Source: Zarea fungicola (taxonomy: Eukaryota; Ascomycota; Sordariomycetes; Hypocreales; Cordycipitaceae). From it: DNA of 64,000 nt. Below the pieces are notes generated by a model. The model had not been told where the DNA came from. It did no database searches and saw only the letters and a list, made by a program, of their open reading frames with translations. The stretch covers positions 26,045 through 90,044 of the forward strand of contig FWCC01000022.1 of NCBI GenBank assembly GCA_900169235.1, given 5' to 3'. Each line of letters starts with the position of its first letter. Position 1 is the first letter of the stretch. Of this stretch, positions 47,546 to 59,294 are shown piece after piece. Both the position numbers and the translations under genes were made by a program.

Positions 47546-48486
47546 ATGGCCAACACTTCTGTAAAGGACGGAACGGACAATGCTCCTTACACGTTGTACC
47601 ATAATTTTTGGTCTTCGTGTAGTTTGATGCTTCGACTGTCCATTTTCTTATCCAAAGACGCGAAAGCTGCAAATTCCATTACATTCAAGGAGATTGAAAT
47701 CGACATACAGCACGGTGCACAAGTTGATGAATTCTTCATGTGCGAAGTGAATCCCAAAGGCCAGGTGAGTCATCTTGGATAATAACTCGCAACACACCCT
47801 TGCCCCCACCGCCATTGTAGTAACCCTTTTTTTAATCAAGGTACCAGCACTTTCGCATCCCACTCGATTGTCAACGCCCATCATTGACAGTTTGGACATA
47901 ACGACTTACCTCTTTCAATTTTACCCCAATATGTGCCCCCCAGAGTTTGCATATCAAATCAACAAGTACCTCCGGCAGCTACATGGCATCAACTTTTTCA
48001 CTCTGAGTTTCTTCACTCACCAGACACGGGGCGAGGGATTGTTCGAAGTGACACTCCAGGCGCTGAATAAACCGGGTATATCGCCAAAGTTTAGAGCTGC
48101 TTTAGAAGCGAAACTTGAAGGGTTAGTCCAAACTTGAGCGAGTTCCAGCTACTTAAAGTGCTAACGCCATGTGTAGCATGAGTGCCATGGGTGAAGTCGC
48201 GTTCCTACCGCAGACCTTGATTGCCGAGGAAAAGAAGACCTCTCTGTTCCTAGACGAGATCGGCCAGCTTCGCGACCAGCATCATGACGCTTCCTCCCCG
48301 TGGCTCTTTGGCACAGAGTTTGCTACGGCTCTAGACTGTCACCTGATCATTTTTCTTGCCCGCCATAAGGATGTTGGGCGGTCCAATTTGATTCGAGGAT
48401 CCATGGCATCTTACGCAGATACTATTTTCAGTGCTCCTTTCTGGCACGATTTTATGAAGGGAAAGACCACAATGTACACTTACTAG
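47546..48486 (+). CDS. Glutathione S-transferase-like protein
   Basis: Exons 47546-47764, 47841-48121 and 48177-48486 give 269 residues. The N-terminal thioredoxin-like domain reads YTLYHNFWSSCSLMLRLSIF, then EVNPKGQVPAL with the cis-Pro after Val, then IIDSLDITTYLFQF, where S/D follow the usual glutathione gamma-Glu site. The rest is the helical domain. GSTs in aromatic pathways isomerise maleyl-type ring-cleavage products or conjugate reactive ones. That role here is inferred from neighbours. Divergent from the lipocalin-like gene. Confidence 0.8.
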
Positions 48487-49144
48487 GACCAACGTGTAAG
48501 AGTCGTCATTATACCTCCAGAGTGTCAAAGGCCGTCGTTTTTTTCAAGTCTCTAGTTTCTATCCAATTGGTATACCCCCTTCCCGGGCTCACAATATGCG
48601 GTGCTATCGTTTCATGCTGTGCAATTGAAAAGTATCCGAAATGCGCCTAGAAACCCATCCACTCATCAATTGTGCCATTGTAGTGAATATGCATGAATAC
48701 ATTGCAGATGACATAAAATTTATTCGGCTCAACACACTTTTTTCATGGATCTGTTGTCCGGGTTTGAGGACTTAGGTCAGTCAGAAGAATGAACGGTTTG
48801 AAAGAGAAGCCATTGGCAAGTCGCATACTGTTATTACCACTAGCTGAAAAACTTTGCCGTGAGGCAGAGATGCTACCAGGGAATGTCGACTACTTTACTT
48901 TGTGAAGCCCAATACCAAGGCGGTTTGAGACGAAAATGTAGCAATTCACTTTCGAATGGAGCGTGTACATATTCACTAGCAAATCTGGAAACAAGGAGAT
49001 CAATTAAAATAAAAATAGTAAACTGCAATGCCCGTTGCGAATTATTTGCTGCTAATATCTTTTAAAACATGTAGACCAAAGTAGCGGTAGAGAATAAAAT
49101 TCTGGTAAAGTCAGTGAGGAACTCTGATTGTGTTTCACTTTCTG
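48487..49144. other. Intergenic between convergent genes
   Basis: AT-rich, with no coding signal. Confidence 0.5.
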
Positions 49145-50043
49145 CTACATGGTGTTGACTCTTACCAGTAACCATAATGGAAGGAATAGCCCGAATCTAA
49201 TTCTCCTGGAGAGAGCGCCCTGCCAGATTTCCATAGGCCGCGTTTTCCTTAGCAGCCTCTCCACAATACTATCAGCGTATTTGCGTGCCGGCATCCCTGT
49301 TTCGTTTCCATTGATCTTCATTCCTTCCAGTTTTTCTTTGACATCAAGGTATAGAGAATCCTTGGGAGCAACGAAGCCGTCACGGAGAATATCGCTTTGC
49401 ACATACCCGGTTACGACTTCCACAACATCGATACCAAATGGTTTCAATTCCTAGTTTCAAAATTAGTAATTAAAATCAATAAATTATTGACAACTGGCTC
49501 AAACGGTCTAGGATGTAGCAAGAACAGTTTTCTTACCAACCGAAGCGTTTTTGAATATTGACTCAGCGCCGCCTTTGAGGCATTGTAGCCACTCTGCCAC
49601 ACTACAGGAACATCCCTCGTCACGCTCCCAATCTGAACAATGGTGCCCTTCCCATGCGGAGTCTTGCGCAGCATGGGGGCAAATATCTGACAGAGACGCA
49701 TGACTGCAAAGACATTGACCGAAAACACCTTGACGACTTGATCGACGTCTAGGTCCAGCGCCGTGGCGGAGTAATGTAGCCCAGCGTTGTTGACAAGATA
49801 GTCCAGCGTACCGCCAGTCATCCGTTCCACGTCTTGAAAAAGTCTATCAATTGCGGCAGCGTCCTCTACATTGAGGGAGAATGCTTTGATGTTGGGGTAT
49901 TCGCTGCAAAGATCATCCAACTGTGAGGCTTCTCTTGCGGTTGCCAGCACTCTAACACCAGCTGAGGCAAAGGCAATAGCTAGGTGTCTGCCAATACCCG
50001 TTCTGCACCCGGTTATTAAAGCCACTGGAGCCTTTTGTTCCAT
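49145..50043 (-). CDS. Short-chain dehydrogenase/reductase
   Basis: Two exons (49537-50043, 49145-49450) give 270 residues. The cofactor loop is ALITGCRTGIGRHLAI, then LVNNAGLHY (NNAG motif), catalytic Ser in IVQIGSVTRD and Tyr/Lys in GYNASKAAL (about 150). The overall pattern is like classical SDRs of the AYR1-like type, with a hydrophobic C-terminus (FGLFLPLWLLVRV). NADP(H)-dependent oxidation or reduction of an alcohol or ketone is expected. Divergent from the Zn2Cys6 regulator at 50723. Confidence 0.9.
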
Positions 50044-50722
50044 TGCTGTAAATAGATAGAGAAGTTCTGACGTGGAAACTCTAACAATGTAAGAGTCTGG
50101 TGGCTGTAGGGCAAGATATGAACCTGTTGTTCACTGCCTCTGCTACTTCTGCCGTGCTCGTACAGCATATCCTGCTATATAAGTTTTATGTTTCCTCCTT
50201 ACTATGTTTATTCGCGCAGACGGGGCAATGATTTGACTTGCAACTGGCCAATTCCCGAGGTAAAAAATACCGTTGCTCCAGTCCCGGGTCCGATCTGTAT
50301 TGTGCTAGCAGCAGCATAGATAATAGCGGTGATCGTCCTATAGCCCAGCCTCTGACTGCATAACTCTTTCATTAAAGGAGTATCTGCGCGGACTTTTCTG
50401 GAACAGAATACCCATGGCAATTCTCACTCTGCGACTGAGGATGCGCAGATGCTCACGAATGGTAAGCATTGCTCCGAAGCTAAGCCAAACGCGCGCAAGC
50501 AGCGGAGGATCTTGGATCTGCCGGAGCATCCTAGCGGCCGTACTAAAAGGGTCTAACCTCGGTGCATCTAACCCATCCCACATTTCTCCTCGTCTCGTCA
50601 CTTGGTGGAACACGCCGCTCTGTTTTTATCGCTTTCCATCGCATCATTTTACCTTTGACACTCCGGAATAGCTACTTTCCTCTAACTAACATAATTCGCC
50701 GAGCGCATGTCAATCGGGCAGC
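50044..50722. other. Divergent promoter region of SDR and Zn2Cys6 regulator
   Basis: 680 bp with no supported gene; presumed promoters on both strands. Confidence 0.45.
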
Positions 50723-52746
50723 ATGAGTATGGCGAGACAGCGTCAGGCTCCACCGAGCACCTCAACTAGCCTAAGAGTTTGCGATAGTTGCATACGGTAA
50801 ACTGTGGCAGGGCGGCCCGTTGAGCCATATGAACCACGCTGACGTATGCATTTGTAGGAAGAAAGTGAAATGTTAGCCGGAGGCTTGGCAGAATGCCAGC
50901 ATACCATCCTGACCTCCACCCCGTACTGTTGACTGACATCGTTCCCATGTATAGGCGATTTGAATAGGCCGACATGCACTCACTGCTCTGAGCGCGGCGA
51001 TGTGTGCAATTATTCTTCGATACGGCGAAAGCCTGGCCCGCCGCGTGGCTCTCGACGCACTGTTTCAAGGTCTAGAATTCGGCGACAAACACCGGAGACG
51101 AGCAGCCATCATTCAGAAAGTGAAGAAACTGGAATAAATGACAATGAACTCGACAGGGCAGCGGCAAATACTCCAACCCCTCCATTTTATTCCGGGCCAG
51201 TCTTTGTACATGATAATGAAGAGGCGGCTTGCCACGGCCAGCTCCCCATTACGCCCGAAGAGCAAGAATTTCTGTAAGTAGGCAGGCTCTTCATCGGATT
51301 GTATTTGGCTGGTTTAATAATTTGTTTAGGCTTCAGAGATTTATTGACACGGTACATGAAGCTATCCCAATCTTCACAAAACCAGAGGGTCTCAGGGCTT
51401 CAGACCATAGCCAGAATTTGGTGTACACAATCGTCGTTCTCACAGGGAAGCTCATCAACTATAAATTCTCCGAATTCGGCGAGTCCGATTTGTCTGGCCA
51501 GATTGAGCGATTGCTGAGCTCCAGCGCGTTTCAAGAAGAGCTGCTGGGTAGTGTCTCATCGCTGGACGAATTACGCAAGGCTTGTTTATTGGCTTTTTAC
51601 GAATTCCATCAGTTCCCTGGCCAGCAGGCCTGGATGAGAACTAGCAAGCTTATCCGCATGGCCTACTGGATCGGACTAGATCAATTTGACGTTGGACAAG
51701 GTCGCTTTTCCGGACGTGATCTCCTCAATGAGGTGGAGGTTCATGATTGGCGGCTGCTCTGGTGGTGCATGTACCGTCTCGACTCATATACAAACCTGGC
51801 TGCTGGCACGCCTTACCTCATTGAAGAAGCTACTATGCATGTGACTCTTCCGGAGACTTTGAAAACAGTTATCTCGCCAGCGCAACGTCCGGAGACGTCA
51901 TCAATGTTTCTATCCAAGCAACTGGACTGCCTCTGGAAAATTATTCCGTCAGTCGACTCTCTTTCAGGAAACACCGCATCATTTAATCTTCACATTATTA
52001 CCGTAACTGCTATGCGACAGGTGGGTCGGTCACTGCGGTTTCAAATTGCCCAACAGGCATACAGTTCCAGCAATGATCCAGCCGACTTGCAGCAACAGCT
52101 CGCGTTATTGCGCTTGGCGCTTCCCTCTAATTACCTCAACCCGATGCGCAATATACTGGATGAGGAGTCACCCTTGCTGCACCATCAACGACTTGTATCT
52201 GTATTTCATCTGTATTTTGCGAATCTACTGATAGGCATCACAAGCTGCCGGATCCGTGCGAGGCGCGATGGATGGGTGCTTGCTTGGCAGCAAGTCCTCG
52301 AGACCTCGCAAGATATTGCCTCCTTGAGCCAACAGTGGAATGCCATGTTTACGCTGCACGTCGATCCAGCAATGTCTTTCATATTATTTTCCGCACTCGT
52401 GTTTATTCATATACAGAGAAAATCACTAGATGCCATTCCGTCCGCGGACTCGCGACTGGAGAGATTGGAGATGATGTTATTGCTTCAATTGAAGCAGTTT
52501 GCAGCAAGATGGACACAGCCACAGCTGCTCATATGTGGGTAAAAATGTTTATTTATTTTCAACGAATACTTACCAACAGAAATAGTGGCATTTAACTCTG
52601 TGCAGGAATCGCTCAGCTGGGGGCTGTCACAAATACAGATTGAATACATCATGTCTCATTTCGAGGCGCCGTTGCATCCGCGATGGATCCAATTTCTTTT
52701 GTCCATTCAAAATAACTTGGAAAATATGCCAGAGATTTCTGGTTAG
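50723..52746 (+). CDS. Zn2Cys6 transcription factor with a 14-nt microexon
   Basis: Exons 50723-50796, 50858-50871, 50955-51273, 51330 to about 52535, and about 52587-52746. The zinc cluster has six Cys at residues 20, 23, 30, 37, 40 and 47. It is assembled only if the 14-nt exon 2, which codes for KKVK between flanking Cys, is included: exon 1 ends CDSCIR and exon 3 starts DLNRPTCTHC. A basic Arg-rich linker follows, then the middle-homology region of fungal regulators (residues about 136-520: RFIDTVHEAIPIF, FYEFHQFPGQQAW, LLWWCMYRLDSY). The last junction is the least certain. It binds CGG-type triplets; a local role in this block is likely. Two upstream ATGs in other frames exist. Confidence 0.78.
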
Positions 52747-52818
52747 AAATACAAACTTTGAAATAAACACAAATAGTTGAATAGCACCCCGTCTGTACGT
52801 ACTTTCGTTCTGGCAGTC

Positions 52819-53960
52819 TCAAGATCCCTTGCTTCCAAAGTCCTTTGGCACTTCCGGACCCCAAACGGAGAATGGACCAACCACATCTCTTTTTATTGGT
52901 GTATTACAGTTGACGACGTCACCATCGGTATAGTGCTCAATCTTGAACCCACTAGAATCAGCCCAATAGTCGAAAATCTGGCTGCCGAGGACATGACGAC
53001 CCACGCCCCAGATGCTTCTCCAACCGTTCTTGGCCAACCAGTCATGGCCAAGCAATTGAGTATCAAAATCCGCAACCTCGTATGAAGTATGGTGCACAAA
53101 CGTCTTCTTGACATGAGGCTCAGCTCTTTGCAAAAAGAAGCAGTGGTGGTCCGAGTATTTTTCTCCAAGATCAAGATGCAGGAAAGTGAGTACGTCTATG
53201 TTTGAGAAATCCCAGTGGTATAAAATGTCAGATGGCACGAAATTAAAATTCTCCGTGTACCAGGCAAGCTCGTTGTCAAAGTCTGGGACGACGTATCCAA
53301 GATGACCTAGCTTGTGGACCAAGGCTGGGCCTGGATGGTATCGCTGAAATTTGCCTTGCGTAGAATTAGTCGCTGCCAAAGCACACCATTTGACGTACAG
53401 ATTTTCATATACTAACCTTGCCGTGGCTTGTTAAAAGGTCCATTAAAATCATCTTGCTCCTCATGAGTCGCGCTTGGCTCTTTCTCAAGCGTCTTCCTCT
53501 CCTCCTGCCCGTATACGACGTGGAAGAGGACATTGTCAGGGCGACTAAAAGTGATAATTTTTCCGCCACCTGGACCTTGGATCAATTTTGGGGCGCTTGC
53601 TCCCTGCAGCTTTGTAGCCTTGTCAAACTCTTCCTCAGAAGCAGCAACAAACGCAGGACCACGGAAGCGCGGCTTGTTGTCTTTGGCCTGCGACGCAACG
53701 TATACGAACGGATCGATGCCGTAGCCGCGAAGATAAATACAATCTTGCTCTGCCTGAGCTTCGATGAAACCAAAGTCGTTGGCGAATTTTCTAAACTTTT
53801 GCAGATCGGGGTGTTCAAAATAGACATGGCTGATTCTCGACAGCTGCACCTTGTCCGGGTTGTTTGCAATTGGGGGGATGAGCATATCAGGCATAATGGC
53901 CTCGCGCAGAGATCTTGGAAGCTTCGAGAGGACGGTAAGAGCAAAGTCCAAGCCAACCAT
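52819..53960 (-). CDS. Extradiol ring-cleavage dioxygenase (catechol 2,3-dioxygenase type)
   Basis: Exons 53417-53960 and 52819-53354 give 359 residues with the two-domain VOC fold of type I extradiol dioxygenases. The N-terminal module is LSRISHVYFEHPDLQKF. The C-terminal module carries the likely Fe(II) ligands: His in LGHLGYVVPD, His in FVHHTSYEVADFD and Glu in SGFKIEHYTDGD. These enzymes cleave a catechol next to the two hydroxyls (meta cleavage) with O2. In fungi, intradiol cleavage or homogentisate routes are usual, so an extradiol enzyme beside a monooxygenase and an FAH-family gene is notable. Substrate is unknown. Confidence 0.88.
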
Positions 53961-54534
53961 GGTGTAGATACAATGTTCCCTTTGCTAGAAAGCAAACCAA
54001 ATTAAATTTACAACTTTCTGTATTGTATAAATATGCACACGGAAGGCTAGTTAGTAAGCTTAATCAATACTTTCCGGATAAAGAAAGAAGTGACGGACTG
54101 TACCGCCAGGTTGACCCAAATCGCCACCGGAGGATCTACATGCAAGTTACTCCGAGTTGCTAGGGACTAACCACGGAGCAATTAGGTGGAAAACGGAAAT
54201 TGAGAGAACATGAGAAAAGTAGAGCTGAATGTGCCAGCTCATCTCAACAAAGCTGGCCCTAGTACAATTACATTCTGTAAAAGCCGAGGAGTGCGGATGC
54301 CGCGCATGTGGCTGCGTCTCTAATTCCGGCTCAGGTACAGGCTGTGATTCACACTCAGATCCCGTCAACACGCACTACATCATTTCGCAGTCAGCTATAT
54401 TTACTAAGATGCCCTGGTGGGATTTAAGGGGGAGTAAAATTCGAAATAAAGCGCTTGCCTTGTTGCTATAACTATCAAGCCTACCCAGTTATCCCTTCTA
54501 TATCAATGCCAACAGTTGCTTGCACGTTTTGACG
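53961..54534. promoter_or_regulatory. Divergent promoter of dioxygenase and FAH-family gene
   Basis: 574 bp between start codons on opposite strands; a shared regulatory region is likely given the paired functions. No copy of the shared element was seen. Confidence 0.45.
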
Positions 54535-55626
54535 ATGGCGGCCTTTTCTCACCTTATTCGCTTCAAGTCAGAAGAAGATGGCTCCACGTACTTCGCTGAC
54601 CTTGGCCCCGATGCCAATGGGCCACCCACGAGCGGGACAAGAATTGAGGCTTATTCAAACCTTGAAGCTCTGTATCGAAGAGATAGAGCAGAAGTTGTGA
54701 CCATACATCAGGTCAGCCGCACGTATTCTGGACAATGCACATATGCTAAACTACGAACCTAGCTACTGACACCACTGCCGCGCGACGGACTTCCGATTTA
54801 CTGCGTTGGGCTAAACTATAGAAGCCATGCTAAAGAGGCAAACGTAGGTCAGCTGATTTTATTTCTATTTTTATACTACCCTCTATATATTGATATTTTT
54901 CTACCAGCTCTCAATTCCCTCGTATCCGCCGCTTTGGACAAAACCAGCAGCTTCTTTAGCACGACCAAACGAAGCGATTCCAATCAACGACTTTTGCGCC
55001 AAAAGCCTGCTTGACTATGAGGTACATTCAAGAAAATAATTTCATTTTGCAGCATAAAGGATGCTAATAATGCCTCCCTATAAAGGGTGAACTTGTGTTT
55101 GTCACATCACAGGAATGTCGTGACGTTACGCCGCAAGAAGCGGAAAGCTACATACTTGGCTACACCATCGGCAACGATCTCTCCTGTCGAAAGTTCCAGC
55201 TACCTGCTAATTCCGGCGGCCAATTTTATTTCGCCAAAGCTTTTGACAAATTTGCTCCAATAGGGCCTACATTGATAAGCCCGAGCCTATTTGTACGCAA
55301 TGAGACATTCAACGTCGTGACAAGAGTGAATGGACAAGTCCGCCAGACTGCCGACCTGAAAAAGGACATGATTTTCTCCCCCGAGTCTATTCTGAGCCAC
55401 ATGAGCCAAGGTGATTCAATCATGTTCTCCGTGGACTTCATGTTCGCTTCGACGGCTAATCATAACTACAGGCACTACCATCCCAGCAGGCACGGCGGTC
55501 ATGACTGGAACACCTGCGGGAGTTGGCGCGTTTCGCCAGCCCAAAACCTTCCTCCAGGATGGTGATGTGGTTGAAATTGAGATGAACAAGGTTGGGGTTT
55601 TGCGAAACGAGATTCAGTTTCAGTAG
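54535..55626 (+). CDS. Fumarylacetoacetate hydrolase-family protein
   Basis: Five exons (54535-54711, 54763-54843, 54908-55021, 55086-55410, 55472-55626) close to 283 residues. Family marks are [21 protein letters not shown] (acidic metal ligands), [28 protein letters not shown], and the C-terminal [11 protein letters not shown] with [10 protein letters not shown]. The family includes fumarylacetoacetase, 2-oxo-hydratases and decarboxylases that act on meta-cleavage products with Mg2+. Divergent from the extradiol dioxygenase, so it likely handles that enzyme's product. Confidence 0.88.
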
Positions 55627-56200
55627 GTATGTCGGTGGAGAGTAATTTTACAAGCAGTACTCTAATACGTCTAATAGCGTGAGCACAGCAACAAGAGTCG
55701 TAGTTTGGGCGCAAAATGGTTTAATTTCGCTAGCTACTCGCTGGATGTAGAAAAGTAGATTTAATAGCTTCGATTTTAGTTTGAATAGTACCAATGACAA
55801 CACCAGTTCCTGTCCAAGGCCTAAATTGTAACGCCAAATGTAGATTGCATGGATAACAGCCGTTTATCTTACACTGCGAACAATATGGGCATCATCACGA
55901 TTGCTTGAAATGAGAATCTCCATCACACAACGCCAAGCTCCCCGCAAATCGCACCACGCAACACGTACACTTCCAACTACCTAAATTTATGAAACAGGAT
56001 TGGCGATAGGTGGTGCGAGTCAGCAGATCTTTGACAGACGTGGGGCAAGCCGACACCCCAATTTGGGGTTCGGAATGAAAACTAGACTCACCGGAATCGA
56101 CGGGGCTGAAATGCGGATTAAAAATCACCAGCGGGTTGGTTACCCCAGTTCTCCGATAGTTCCCCTACCCCCACATCTACATCCTCAATGCCTATGAAAT
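55627..56200. other. Intergenic, regulator promoter
   Basis: Non-coding by composition. It contains the shared element at 56056-56073. Confidence 0.5.
56056..56073. promoter_or_regulatory. Shared promoter element, copy in regulator promoter
   Basis: CCCCAATTTGGGGTTCGG: a CCCCAA/TTGGGG palindrome followed by TTCGG. It is identical over 18 bases (extended by a preceding A and following AA) to the copy at 59019-59036. It lies 128 bp upstream of the regulator's ATG, so the gene may be autoregulated. Confidence 0.65.
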
Positions 56201-58714
56201 ATGATGCCAAAGGACGCGCAGCGATCAAAGTCATATCAATGTCACCGGTGCAAGCAGCTCTTTTCGAGATCTGAACATCTCCAAAGGCATGAAAGGTCGC
56301 GTAAGTATCAATACATGTAACTGTGCTAGTGGCTTTATACTGAATCAACTGAAAGATACCAAGGAGAAACCGTTTCGCTGCTCCCACTGTCCCAAGGCAT
56401 TCACTCGGAAGTATGTGTCCAGGATGTGCGCCATGGGGAGTTTTTCTATGCTAAGCACATGATGATTAGAGACTTGCTCACTCGACATGATCGCCTCACT
56501 CACCATTCTGGAACCCGGCAATTATCCTCGGTGGCTTCCGCAGGGACTGGTTCTCAGCGCAATGAAGCGTTGGACATTGCGCTCTCGAATTCTCCAGTAG
56601 AAATTTCTACTACGCCGCCTGCTGTCGGTCAGGAAGCCCCTTTGCTGGATGTGACAGACATGCCAAGCTCGATTCCAAACAACCCTCACCAAACACCGAC
56701 AAGCATCGCAAACGAGAGTCATTCAACAGTAAACTGCGCAACTCAAAATTCAAGTTTCGCAATTGAATACGATAGTCTGCAGTACTTTACAGCAAATTAC
56801 ATGGATGACTTTTCATCGTTCATGGATAGCGTCTGTGACCCGTCTCACACCTTCTCTCCGAGTTACCAACTTGTGCCTTGGTTCTTTGAGGAGCCCGACA
56901 TTTCTGTTGCTGCGCATCATAAAGAATCTGTCACCTCATTGAGAAATGAAAGGCCAGCGCCTAGCCGAACCTCAGACCCCATAGTGTTGGCGACAAGTAA
57001 CCCAACCACGTTCGAGTCACAAGTTCCTCGCCTGCAACCGGAGGAAGATGTCGCAGAATCTATTTCGGAGGATCAAAAAGACCCACATTTGCACGTATCT
57101 GAGGGATGCCGCCAACGTATTGTCAATGATCTCGCTGGCCTTTCTACCTTTATCGACAAAGACTTTGTCCTTCCCTCACGACATGCGTTGTCCCGATTTT
57201 TTGGTGGATACTTTACTTCATTTCATAATCATTTCCCATTCCTTCATATTCCTACCTTGCGGCCAAATTCAATCACTGTAGAATTGTTTCTCGCAATCAC
57301 CGCGGTTGGAGCTCGATACACTTGCGAGCCTGAAATAAGCGCAAACTTGTTTCGAGCAGCCAAGGCCATAGTGTTTGAACAAATTCGGAAGCAGAAGGCC
57401 GCCCGAGTTATTCATAATCCCGAAAATGCATATCGTCAGCGTGCTGCCCCAAACTTGAAAGCGTCTCATGCCCCGACACACCAAGAACATTCCCCACGCA
57501 AGGATGAAGGTCCGCATACTGTCGAATTGATAGAAACAATGCTCTTGATGGTAGCAATTACTACCTGGTCCGAGCCCAGATCCTCCTTTGACGGCCTATC
57601 AATGCGCAGCATGTTGGATTGTCTCATCCGAGAAGAGAAGGTTCTTGTTGCTGGGCAGCCACAGTTGGAGACAGCCGATGGCCGGCAGAGCTGGATCCGC
57701 CTTGAACAGCGCAAGCGCATAATTTTTGTTGCATTCTGCTTCATCAATATGCACACTGTCATCTTCGATATTCCTCCTGCAATGTGGGCAAACCAAATTC
57801 ACATTGACTTGTCATGCTGTGAAAGGGAATGGCGGGCTGGAGATGAGGAGGAATAGAAAGCCACCCGGGATGCCGCAAGTCAGCCATGTCGAAATTTCCA
57901 ACAAGTGCTTGGTAGCCTGTTTGAAACACAATCGACACTGAGAACAGACCAAACGGCCTTTTCCTCTCTTGGTGGATGCGTCCTTATCCATGCTCTTATT
58001 CAGCAAATCTGGCTGGTACTAAATGCTCGAATGCCTCTGCAATCTGTGGATAATCTATCTACGGATCAGCTAGCTACATTCGAGAACGCATTGAAACGTT
58101 GGGCGATGCTTTGGGAAGAAAACCTGGAATCTTCCATGGATCCCTTGAGTCCCCATGGGCCAATCTCCTTCACATCGATTGCTCTCATGAGGCTTGCCTA
58201 TATCAGACTGAACATGAACTTGGGTCCTATACGCTATCTAACCAGCTGGGATCCGAACTTGATCGCCCAGTCTCTTCATGCGAGCCCTCCGGTGCAGAGG
58301 AGCGACCGCGTCACTCGTGCGGCGCTTCATTGTGCACAAGCACTCAGTATTCCAGTAAAGCTAGGCATAAACTACATTGCTGAGACTCAGGTCCGATACT
58401 GGTCCAACCAGCATGCGCTTTGTTCCTTGGAATGCGCACTGCTGCTTGCCAAATGGCTGGAAGCTGTCACAGCCAGGGATCTCTTCCCGCCACTTACAAA
58501 AGCGGAAGAGAGGTTGTTGGGCTTTGTGGTTCAACTTGTGGCCGAGACCGAGTACAGAGCCAGTTCCGAAGAGATTTTGCAGAAAACTTCAGCTTTGCAT
58601 GCACTGACAGTCCGACTTTGGGGTAGGCTGTATCAAGCGAAGAGTGTATGGGGAGTGGTTGACTTGATCGGAGCCTCATTGAATATATATGCGGATCTTT
58701 TGGGGCAAAATTAA
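56201..58714 (+). pseudogene. C2H2 zinc-finger/fungal_trans transcription factor with premature stop
   Basis: Exons 56201-56300, 56356-56410 and 56470-58714 form one frame of 800 codons interrupted only by TAG at 57854-57856. Two C2H2 fingers are assembled across junctions: CHRCKQLFSRSEHLQRHERSH, linker TKEKP, then FRCSHCPKAFTRKDLLTRHD. A long Ser/Thr/Pro-rich linker leads to the fungal_trans region (SRFFGGYFTSFHNHFPFLHI, LLMVAITTWS, KRIIFVAFCFINMHTV). After the stop the same frame continues with clearly coding sequence for 286 codons (VLGSLFETQST, ISFTSIALMRLAYIRL). No intron fits around the TAG. As read, the product is 513 residues lacking the C-terminus. This is the most likely local regulator of the block, and it may be impaired. 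Confidence 0.82.
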
Positions 58715-59294
58715 CTACTCTATCCTAGTTTAAAGGCAAAAAGCAATGTCTTGTGACTGCTTTTCTTCATGTGTGTAAATGGGAATTTGGTGTTTTCTTA
58801 TTTGGGAAGCCAGCACATCCATTGGCGACTAATGATTGGCTCCATTTCCTGCATCCAAGGTTAACCGAGTAGCGGCGTCCTGCCTGATCGCAGGCCGCTT
58901 ATGAAAGTTTATATGCTTGGCCTGATTGTTGGATCGTACTTCTCGGTTGGTTTATGCCCTCAGAATTAAAATTAGACGAGTTAGAGATGCCCGCACAAGA
59001 AAAGAGCAAATCAGAGGACCCCAATTTGGGGTTCGGAAATAGCGTCAGACTGACCCGCCCAGGTCCAGAATACATCCAATAAGACAACATAAATTACTGG
59101 CGTGGAAGAGGGGAGGCGGTCAATCCCCGGAATCCAAACTGCCTCTTTCCAATTCCACGTCCTCCGGCATATACAACTGACAAATTCGGGTTGAACAACC
59201 TTGGAACAAAGGTCGAGCATATAAAACACGTGCCCGGGAGCGTACCGAGCAGTCCCGCTTGCCCACCAGCGCAACAGCTCGATAGCTCGACAAC
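58715..59294. other. Intergenic, decarboxylase promoter
   Basis: No gene. It contains the shared element at 59019-59036 about 260 bp before the decarboxylase start, and a TATA-like ATATAAAA at 59219. Confidence 0.5.
59019..59036. promoter_or_regulatory. Shared promoter element, copy in decarboxylase promoter
   Basis: Eighteen bases identical to the element at 56056-56073, with flanking A and AA also conserved. The surrounding DNA is otherwise unrelated, which argues for a binding site rather than a duplicated segment. Confidence 0.65.
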
